From contig NZ_JADDKQ010000009.1 of the NCBI RefSeq assembly GCF_016464425.1, positions 248,001 to 312,000 on the forward strand: DNA of 64,000 bases. The letters are read 5' to 3'. The position numbers and the translations under genes are program-made. The stretch is from Actinotalea solisilvae (GTDB lineage Bacteria > Actinomycetota > Actinomycetes > Actinomycetales > Cellulomonadaceae). Within the stretch, counting starts at the first letter, position 1. The number at the start of each line of letters is the position of its first letter. This document shows positions 57,866 through 64,000 of this stretch, in pieces. Under the pieces are notes generated by a model. That model saw only the letters and a list, made by a program, of their open reading frames with translations. It did no database searches and was not told the origin of the DNA.

Positions 57866-59533
57866 TCAGTCGGCCTGGTCGTAGCTCTCGACCACGCTGA
57901 CGCTCACCGCGAAGTCGACGGGGAACGCCCCGAAGAGCAGCCGCCCGGCCTCGGCGGCGGCGTCGCGGACCGCCGCGGCGACCTCGTCGGCGACCTGCCG
58001 CGGGGTGTGCACCATGACCTCGTCGTGCAGGAAGAAGACGAGGTGCGGCCGGCCGTCGAGCTCCCGCAGCCGACGCCGCAACGACGCCATCCAGCACAGC
58101 GCCCACTCGGCCGCGGTGCCCTGGACGACGAAGTTGCGCGTGAACCTGCCCCAGTCGCGGGCGCGTCGCCGGACGGCGCGCACGTCGTCGGCCTCGGCCC
58201 CCTCGCTCGACGCCGCGCGCAGCGCGTCCGCGAACGCGGGGCGCGGCGAGGTGCGCCCGAGCCACGTGGAGACGACGTCGCCGTGCTCGCCCGCGCGGGC
58301 CGCGGCCTCCACGAGCGCGATCGCGTCCGGGTAGGCGCGCGTGAGGCGCGGCATGAGCGCGCCCGAGGTGCCGGTCGTCGCGCCGTAGATCGCGCCGAGC
58401 ATCGCGTACTTCGCCTGCTCCCGCGTCTCGACGATCCCCGCGCCGACGAGACCCTGGTAGAGGTCGGCGTGGCGACCCGCGGCGGCCATCGCGGCGTCGC
58501 CCGACATCGCCGCGAGGACCCGCGGCTCGAGCTGCGCGGCGTCCGCGACCACGAGCAGCCGGCCCGGGTCCGAGCGGACGGCGGCCCGCACGCTCGCGGG
58601 CAGCTGGAGCGCCCCGCCGCCGCTCGTCGCCCACCGGCCGGTGACCACGCCGCCCGGGACGTAGTCGGGCCGGAAGCGGCCGTCGTGCACCCACTGCTCC
58701 ATCCACGCCCAGCCGTTGGCGCTGAGGAGCCGGGAGAGCTTCTTGTACTCGAGCAGGGGCTCCACGACCGGGTGGTCGAGCGCTCGCAGCTCGCCCTTGC
58801 GGGTCGAGGAGACGTCGAGCCCGGCCGAGCGCAGAGCGCCGAGGAGGTCGGCCTGGGAGTCGGGGTTGAGCGACGGCCGGCCCAGCGCCGCGCGCACCTG
58901 CGCCGCGAGCTCCTCGAGCCGTGCGGGCCGCCCGCCCCCGCGCGGCCGCTCGCCCAGGGTCGCGGTGAGCAGGCGGTCGTGCGCCGCCACGTCCCACGGC
59001 ATCCCGTCGTAGCGCATCTCGGCCGCGATGAGGGCGCCCGTGGACTCGGCAGCGAGCAGCAGGCGCAGCCGTCCGGGGGCGCTCGCGCCTGCGACCGCGT
59101 CGAGCTGGAGCGCGAGCTCGTGCGCCGGGTCGAGCGGTGCGCCGCGCGTCTCCGGCGCCGCGTCGAACAGCGTCGCCACGGCGGGCGGCTCGTCCGCGGC
59201 CGCCTCGTCCCACGGCCCGGGCGCCGCGTCGGCGAGCGCCGAGCCCGCGCACAGGACGCTCCGCCGCAGGATGGCGTGGCACAGCCGCAGGTCGTGGCAG
59301 CGCTCGACGCGCACGCCCGCGCGGAGCAGGGGCGGGTACCGGCGCGCCGTGTCGTCCCAGACCCACCGCGGCGCCGCCCCGTCGTCCCGGGCGGCCTCGT
59401 AGGACGCGACCACCTGCGGCAGCCGGTCGCGGCCCACCCGCTCCTGGCCCTGGGGCGTGCCGTCGTCGGCGCACCGGCGCAGCAGGACGGCGTCGGCGCG
59501 CTCGGCGTCGTCGAGCACCAGGACGAGGCTCAC
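57866..59533 (-). CDS. DNA polymerase I-like (family A) protein with degenerate exonuclease region
   Basis: 555 residues, shorter than PolA (about 900). No 5' nuclease domain. The first 180 residues occupy the 3'-5' exonuclease place, but the DxE start of that fold is absent (MSLVLVLDDAERADAV). The polymerase part is intact: motif A VVADAAQLEPRVLAAMSGD, motif B AKYAMLGAIYGATTG and motif C FFLHDEVMVHTP. Actinobacterial homologues are labelled 'bifunctional 3'-5' exonuclease/DNA polymerase'. Motif A has AAQLEPR for the usual YSQIELR, so the steric-gate Glu is kept. Role probably in repair synthesis. Confidence 0.88.
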   Translation of the reverse strand: MSLVLVLDDAERADAVLLRRCADDGTPQGQERVGRDRLPQVVASYEAARDDGAAPRWVWDDTARRYPPLLRAGVRVERCHDLRLCHAILRRSVLCAGSALADAAPGPWDEAAADEPPAVATLFDAAPETRGAPLDPAHELALQLDAVAGASAPGRLRLLLAAESTGALIAAEMRYDGMPWDVAAHDRLLTATLGERPRGGGRPARLEELAAQVRAALGRPSLNPDSQADLLGALRSAGLDVSSTRKGELRALDHPVVEPLLEYKKLSRLLSANGWAWMEQWVHDGRFRPDYVPGGVVTGRWATSGGGALQLPASVRAAVRSDPGRLLVVADAAQLEPRVLAAMSGDAAMAAAGRHADLYQGLVGAGIVETREQAKYAMLGAIYGATTGTSGALMPRLTRAYPDAIALVEAAARAGEHGDVVSTWLGRTSPRPAFADALRAASSEGAEADDVRAVRRRARDWGRFTRNFVVQGTAAEWALCWMASLRRRLRELDGRPHLVFFLHDEVMVHTPRQVADEVAAAVRDAAAEAGRLLFGAFPVDFAVSVSVVESYDQAD

Positions 59534-59630
59534 GTCACCAGTCTCCCGGCCGCCGCCGACACCGAGGCGGCCCCCCGACGCCGCCCCGGGTGCGGACGGG
59601 AGCGGAAGCGCGGCGCGCTCCGGGGCGGGC

Positions 59631-60872
59631 TCAGCGCGCGGCCGACGCGAGGCCGGCGGCGCGGGCCCGCTCGACCACGCCGGGGAGGGCCGCGACGACG
59701 GCGTCGACGTCGGCGCCGGTCGAGGTCCGGCCGAGCGAGAAGCGCAGCGCGCCGCGGGCGTCGTCGGGCGCGACGCCGCACGCGAGCAGCACGTGCGAGG
59801 GCTGCGGGACCCCCGCGCGGCACGCGGAGCCCGTCGAGCACTGGATCCCTGCCGAGTCGAGCAGGTACAGCAGCGAGTCGCCCTCGCAGCCCCGGAACGT
59901 GAGGTGGGCGTTGGCCGGCAGGCGCGCGGGCTCCCCGGCGGCCCCGGCGGACCCGGCGGGTGACGCCGCCCCCGGCCGCCGCGCCGGCGCAGCCACCGGG
60001 TCGGGCCCGCGCAGCACGGCGCCGGGCACGGCGCGACGGACCTCGTCCACGAGCCGGTCCCGCAGCGCCGCGAGGCGCACGGCCTCGGCCGGTCGCGCGG
60101 CCACCGCGAGGTCCACCGCGACGGCGAAGGCGCGCGCGCCCGCGGCGTCGACGGTGCCCGAGCGCACGCCGCGCTCCTGACCGCCCCCGTGGAGCACGGG
60201 GGCCAGCGCGAGCTCGCGCCGCGCGACCAGTGCGCCGACGCCGACCGGTCCGCCCACCTTGTGCGCCGAGACCGTCATCGCGTCGAGGCCGCTCGCGGCG
60301 AAGGAGACGTCGAGCTGCCCGACGGCCTGCACGGCGTCGGCGTGCACCGGCACGCCCCGCGCGTGGGCCGCCTCGACCACCGCGCGGAGCGGCTGGACGG
60401 TGCCGATCTCGTTGTTGGCCCACATGACGCTGACGAGCGCGACCTCGTCCGCGTGCGCGGCGAGCTCGGCCTCGAGCGCGGCGACGTCGACGGCGCCGTC
60501 CGCGTCCACGGGCAGCAGGACCACCTCGGCGCCCTGGACCTCGAGCCACCGGGCGGGGTCGAGGACGGCATGGTGCTCGACCGCCGAGACGAGGACACGG
60601 CGCCGACGCGGGTCCGCCGCGGTGCGCGACCAGTACACGCCCTTGACCGCGAGGTTGTCCGCCTCCGTCCCGCCCGCCGTCAGCACGACCTCGCTCGGGC
60701 GCGCGCCGAGCCGGGCCGCGAGCAGCTCCCGGGACTCCTCGACGACCCGTCGCGCGGCCCGGCCCGCGTCGTGCAGCGACGACGGGTTCCCCGTCCGACC
60801 CAGCTGCTCGACGAGCGCCTGCACCGCGAGCGGGTGCATCGGCGTGGTCGCCGCGTGGTCGAGGTAGGTCAC
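59631..60872 (-). CDS. Cysteine desulfurase
   Basis: 413 residues, IscS/NifS class. PLP lysine K205 in SAHKVGGPVG, histidine in VSAVEHHAVLD, and the persulfide cysteine C351 in CSTGSACRAG. It supplies sulfur for MnmA, Fe-S clusters (e.g. IlvD) and cofactors. Residues 291-317 are an Ala/Pro/Gly-rich insertion before NAHLTF that homologues lack. The GTG start has TAGACT 6 bases upstream. In M. tuberculosis the matching gene neighbours mnmA; here about 4.5 kb lies between. Confidence 0.94.
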   Translation of the reverse strand: MTYLDHAATTPMHPLAVQALVEQLGRTGNPSSLHDAGRAARRVVEESRELLAARLGARPSEVVLTAGGTEADNLAVKGVYWSRTAADPRRRRVLVSAVEHHAVLDPARWLEVQGAEVVLLPVDADGAVDVAALEAELAAHADEVALVSVMWANNEIGTVQPLRAVVEAAHARGVPVHADAVQAVGQLDVSFAASGLDAMTVSAHKVGGPVGVGALVARRELALAPVLHGGGQERGVRSGTVDAAGARAFAVAVDLAVAARPAEAVRLAALRDRLVDEVRRAVPGAVLRGPDPVAAPARRPGAASPAGSAGAAGEPARLPANAHLTFRGCEGDSLLYLLDSAGIQCSTGSACRAGVPQPSHVLLACGVAPDDARGALRFSLGRTSTGADVDAVVAALPGVVERARAAGLASAAR

Positions 60873-60878
60873 GCCACG

Positions 60879-60884
60879 AGTCTA
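60879..60884 (-). promoter_or_regulatory. -10 box of the cysteine desulfurase gene (leaderless)
   Basis: TAGACT on the minus strand, 6 bases before the GTG at 60872; the same hexamer as at gatC. Confidence 0.5.
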
Positions 60885-60999
60885 GGAGCGGCCCCGACGC
60901 GCCCCCGGCCCACGGCGTCCCAGGCTCCTGCACCGCACGTCCACCGGACCCACCCCGCGACGCGGCCGGAATGGTCACGACCCGCGCACCTGCGGCTGG

Positions 61000-61005
61000 C
61001 AGAAT
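61000..61005 (+). promoter_or_regulatory. Candidate -10 box of the phosphotransferase gene
   Basis: CAGAAT, 6 bases before the GTG at 61012. No -35 match. It fits the leaderless pattern. Confidence 0.4.
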
Positions 61006-61011
61006 TCGCGC

Positions 61012-61995
61012 GTGATCCCGCCCGTGCCCGCGCTGAGCGCGCCCCGAGCCTTCAGCGGCTCACGCCTCGGCTGGGCGGACCTCCCCCGCCACGTGCGCGC
61101 CCGGATCGTCGAGCTCGCGGGCGCCCAGGTCACCTCGGAGACGAGCGCCACGAGCGGGTTCAGCCCGGGCTACGCGGCGATCCTCGAGCTCGGCGACGGC
61201 ACCGAGGTGTTCGTCAAGGCGGTGTCCCCCGAGCAGAACCCCGAGTCCCCCACGCTCGCCCGCGCGGAGGCCCTCGTCGCGGGTGTGCTGCCGGACGGCG
61301 TGCCCGCCCCCCGCCTGCTGTGGTCGCACGACGACGGCTCGTGGGTGCTGCTCGGCTTCGCGGCGGTCGAGGGCTCGTCGCCGGCCCAGCCGTGGCGCCC
61401 CGACGAGCTCGCGCGCGTGCTCGACGCGGTCGGCGACCTGGCCGACGCGGGCACGCCCGGGCCGGCCGGCCTGCCGACGCTCGCCGCGACGCTCGCGGAC
61501 GTCGTCACCGGCTTCGCGAGCCTCGAGGCCGACGGCGCGGCCGTGGACCGCGCGGTCGCGGAGGCCGGGCCGCACGGCGCGTGGCTGCGCTCCCGCCTCT
61601 CCGACCTCGTGACCTGGGCCGACGACGCCCTCGCCGCCGTCGCGGGCGACACGCTCGTCCACGGCGACCTGCGCGGGGACAACGTCATGCTCGGCCCGGA
61701 GCGGGTCTGGCTCATCGACTGGCCGCACGCGGCGACCGCCGGGGCGCGCTGGTTCGACCTGCTCGCGATGCTGCCGAGCGTCGCGATGCAGGGCGGCGGG
61801 GACCCGTCGGCGCTCTTCGCCGCGCACCGCAACGCGGCCGGCGCCGACCCGGACGCGGTCCGCGCGGCGCTCGCCGGCATCACCGGCTACTTCGTGCACG
61901 GGTCCGTCCAGCCCGCGCCGGTCGGCATCGCCAACCTGCGCGCGTTCCAGCGCGCGCAGGGCGTCGCCGCGCTCGGCTGGCTCCGCTCGCTCTGA
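61012..61995 (+). CDS. Aminoglycoside phosphotransferase-family protein
   Basis: 327 residues, APH fold: EVFVKAVSPEQ with the putative ATP lysine, catalytic loop TLVHGDLRGDNVMLGP, and the metal site VWLIDWPHAATAGARWFDLLAML. Substrate unknown. Differs from the APH-like protein at 8325 in the N-terminal lobe. The GTG start is supported by a CAGAAT box 6 bases upstream. The stop codon lies in an exact 8-bp tandem duplication (GCTCTGAC at 61989-61996 and 61997-62004). Confidence 0.85.
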   Translation: MIPPVPALSAPRAFSGSRLGWADLPRHVRARIVELAGAQVTSETSATSGFSPGYAAILELGDGTEVFVKAVSPEQNPESPTLARAEALVAGVLPDGVPAPRLLWSHDDGSWVLLGFAAVEGSSPAQPWRPDELARVLDAVGDLADAGTPGPAGLPTLAATLADVVTGFASLEADGAAVDRAVAEAGPHGAWLRSRLSDLVTWADDALAAVAGDTLVHGDLRGDNVMLGPERVWLIDWPHAATAGARWFDLLAMLPSVAMQGGGDPSALFAAHRNAAGADPDAVRAALAGITGYFVHGSVQPAPVGIANLRAFQRAQGVAALGWLRSL

Positions 61996-62040
61996 CGCTC
62001 TGACGCCCGGGCGGCCGCGGCGTCCCGGACGGCCCGGCTC

Positions 62041-63024
62041 TCAGCCCTGCTTGATCCGCCGGATCTCGGCGGCCGCCTGAGGCAGCACCGTGAACAGGTC
62101 CCCGACCACGCCGAAGTCGGCGATCTCGAAGATCGGCGACTCCGGGTCGGAGTTCACGGCGACGATCGTGCCCGAGGACTGCATGCCGCCGCGGTGGTGC
62201 ACCGCGCCCGAGACGCCCGCACCGATGTAGAGCCGCGGCGAGATCGTCACGCCCGTCTGGCCGATCTGCGCCTCGTGGCCGATCCAGCCCTCGTCGGTCG
62301 CCACGCGCGTCGCGCCGACGGCGCCGCCGAGGGCGTCCGCGAGGTCCTCGACGGGCGTGAAGTCGCCCTCGGTCCCCCGACCGCCGACGACGACGACCTG
62401 CGCCTCGCCGAGGTCGGGCCGGTCGGACGCGGGCCGCGGCGTGCGCTCGACCAGCCGCGCGGCCGCCGTCGCGGGCGCGGCGACGTCGTGCGTGACGACC
62501 TGCGGGCGGGCCGGTCCCGTCTCGGGCGCGACCGCCTGGACCGCGTTGGGCTTGAGCGCGACGACGGCGCGTGACGTCGTCGTGCGGGCGCGGAGCGTCC
62601 ACGTGGCGGCGAAGGCCTGCTGGACGGCGACGACGCCGTCGGGGCCGGGCTCGACCGCCGAGGAGTCGACCATGAGGCCCGCCCCGGTGGCGAGCGCGAG
62701 CCGCGCGGCGGTCTCCTTGTTCTCGAACGTCGAGGCCAGGAGCACGGTCGAGGCCCCCACCGCCTCGACGACCGCGCCGAGCGCGGTGCCGCGCTCGGGC
62801 GGCAGGAGGTCGGCGGCGGCGGGCAGCTCGTGGACCCGGCCGACCCCCCACGCGCCGAGGCGCTCGACGGCGGCCTCGGGGACGCTGCCGACCCAGGCGG
62901 CCTCGATCGGCCCGAGCGCGCGTGCGACCGTGAGCAGCTCGTAGGCGGACGAGCGCGGCTCGTCGCCGTGGTGGTCGACCACCACGAGCACGGGTGCGCC
63001 GGTGGCGGGCGTCGGGTCGGTCAT
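62041..63024 (-). CDS. etfA: Electron transfer flavoprotein alpha subunit
   Basis: 327 residues. With EtfB it carries electrons from acyl-CoA and related dehydrogenases to the quinone pool. The N-terminal domain begins VLVVVDHHGDEPRSSAYELL; the C-terminal FAD domain has VVVGGRGTEGDFTPVEDL, VGATRVATDEGWIGHEAQIGQTG and the ETF alpha signature YIGAGVSGAVHHRGGM. It follows etfB by 79 bases on the same strand. Confidence 0.96.
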   Translation of the reverse strand: MTDPTPATGAPVLVVVDHHGDEPRSSAYELLTVARALGPIEAAWVGSVPEAAVERLGAWGVGRVHELPAAADLLPPERGTALGAVVEAVGASTVLLASTFENKETAARLALATGAGLMVDSSAVEPGPDGVVAVQQAFAATWTLRARTTTSRAVVALKPNAVQAVAPETGPARPQVVTHDVAAPATAAARLVERTPRPASDRPDLGEAQVVVVGGRGTEGDFTPVEDLADALGGAVGATRVATDEGWIGHEAQIGQTGVTISPRLYIGAGVSGAVHHRGGMQSSGTIVAVNSDPESPIFEIADFGVVGDLFTVLPQAAAEIRRIKQG

Positions 63025-63103
63025 CGGGTCCTCCGGCGGTCGGTGGTCGGTGCGGGCGGGCGGCGGGCCGGCACGGCGTGGGCGGTGCGGCGCGGCGGCC
63101 CGG

Positions 63104-63898
63104 TCAGACGAGGTGGTTCTCGACGAGGAAGGCGGCCAGGCGGAGGCCCGCGTCGCCCTCGTCGGTGACGAGCACGCGGTTCTCGCGCGGGGGGCGCGGC
63201 GTCGCGTCGAGGACCTGGGTGCGCGCGCCCGCGGTGCCCACGGCGCCCGGGTCGACGCCGAGGTCGGCGAGAGACCAGGCGGCGACGGCCTTCTTGCGCG
63301 CCGCCATGATCGCCTTGAAGTTCGGGTAGCGCGGCTGGTTGGACTGGTCGGTCACGCTGACCAGCGCGGGGAGCGGCGCCTCGACGACCTCGGTCGCGTG
63401 GTCGAGCTCGCGCCGCACCCGCACGGTGCCGGCCGCCGGGTCGAGGGTCAGCTCGGCCGCGAGGGTGGCCTGCGGCAGGCCCAGGTGACCCGCGAGCAGC
63501 GTCGGGACGACGGACATGAGGCCGTCGAGCGCGGCCATGCCCGTGACGACGAGGTCGACCGGGCCGTCCTGGGCGACGCGGCGCACGGCCGCGGCGAGGA
63601 CGAGCGCGGTCGCGAAGGCGTCCGAGCCCTCGAGCGCGTCGTCGAGCACGTGCACGGCCTCGTCCGCGCCCATCTGGAGGGCGCGACGCACGGCGTCCTC
63701 GGCGTCGGCCGGACCCATCGTCACGGCGACCACCTCGCCGCCGTGCGCCTCGGCGAGGGCGACCGCCGCCTCGACGGCGTTCTCGTCGAGCTCGTTGAGG
63801 GTCCCGTCGCCCTGGCTGCGGTCGACCCGGCCCTCGGGCGTGAACCCGCGCTCGGCCTGCAGGTCGGGGACGTGCTTGACGCACACGACGATCCTCAT
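63104..63898 (-). CDS. etfB: Electron transfer flavoprotein beta subunit
   Basis: 264 residues. MRIVVCVKHVPDLQAERGF at the start, then the AMP-binding region LNELDENAVEAAVALAE and the ETF beta signature around RRELDHATEVVEAPLPALVSV with QPRYPNFKAIMAARKK. The ATG at 63896-63898 matches the family start; GGAGAG lies about 8 bases upstream. It is the first gene of etfB-etfA. The 102 bases after it, to the window end, hold no gene. Confidence 0.96.
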   Translation of the reverse strand: MRIVVCVKHVPDLQAERGFTPEGRVDRSQGDGTLNELDENAVEAAVALAEAHGGEVVAVTMGPADAEDAVRRALQMGADEAVHVLDDALEGSDAFATALVLAAAVRRVAQDGPVDLVVTGMAALDGLMSVVPTLLAGHLGLPQATLAAELTLDPAAGTVRVRRELDHATEVVEAPLPALVSVTDQSNQPRYPNFKAIMAARKKAVAAWSLADLGVDPGAVGTAGARTQVLDATPRPPRENRVLVTDEGDAGLRLAAFLVENHLV

Positions 63899-64000
63899 CG
63901 GCACAGCTCTCCAGTTCACCCGAGGTCCGGCGGTCACGAGCCCGCACGGTCGACCCCCGGAAGGCTACCGCCGCGCCGCCCGGCGCGCGGCGGCCGCCCG

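Overview
The window is very GC-rich, gene-dense DNA. GTG starts are frequent, stop and start codons often overlap as ATGA or GTGA, and many genes have a -10 hexamer (TANNNT or CANNNT) 6 to 8 bases before the start codon, which suggests leaderless mRNAs. Together with the F420-type reductase, the gatCAB-ligA-mnmA-cysteine desulfurase-etf gene set and the plant-polysaccharide hydrolases, this points to a high-GC actinobacterium, most likely a cellulolytic Micrococcales member (Cellulomonas and relatives). That placement is inference. No rRNA, tRNA, insertion sequence, phage gene or CRISPR array was seen. No gap between genes exceeds 300 bases.

Layout. 1-7640: a truncated ASCH-like gene, then branched-chain amino acid synthesis on the minus strand (ilvB, an Asp/Glu racemase-like gene, ilvN, ilvC, then leuB and ilvE). 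ilvB is preceded by a promoter, a 15-residue leader peptide containing Leu-Leu-Val-Val-Leu, and a terminator hairpin, which together form a textbook-style attenuator. ilvD lies at 18.8-20.6 kb. 7700-9365: a flavin-type oxidoreductase and a divergent kinase-like gene. 9372-16258: a compact accessory biosynthetic cluster. Five minus-strand genes overlap end to end (OleA-like thiolase, family-2 glycosyltransferase, cytochrome P450, AMP-forming ligase, SDR reductase), with a second, divergent P450. It resembles olefin/beta-lactone (Ole/Nlt) pathways but has no OleB, and is the best candidate for an undescribed system. 16394-21849: a lipoprotein, an acetyltransferase, an F420-type reductase, a DUF4253 protein, ilvD, a methyltransferase-like membrane protein and a pterin dehydratase-VOC fusion.

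22048-30765: a hemicellulose-oligosaccharide locus (GH43, GH3, two permeases, a binding lipoprotein, a divergent LacI regulator) with a 16-bp palindromic operator. No ATPase is encoded there, so a shared MsiK-type ATPase is expected. 30807-34890: a POT peptide transporter, a 2-hydroxyacid dehydrogenase, two DUF202 membrane proteins and an acetyltransferase. 34894-38287: gatCAB. 38460-40540: a NarL-type two-component system, with a 13-bp perfect hairpin between kinase and regulator. 41063-49355: a ribose-type ABC transporter operon with a Gfo/Idh/MocA oxidoreductase and a TIM-barrel isomerase, divergent from a ROK regulator-ThuA pair.

49384-63898 is mostly core: two acetyltransferases, ligA, a methionine synthase-like protein, mnmA, several small genes, a Pol I-like polymerase, cysteine desulfurase, a phosphotransferase, and etfB-etfA. 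The ilvBNC-leuB, gatCAB, ligA, mnmA, iscS, etfBA content matches the conserved block known from Mycobacterium (Rv2995c-Rv3029c). The Ole-like cluster and the two sugar loci look like lineage-specific insertions into it.
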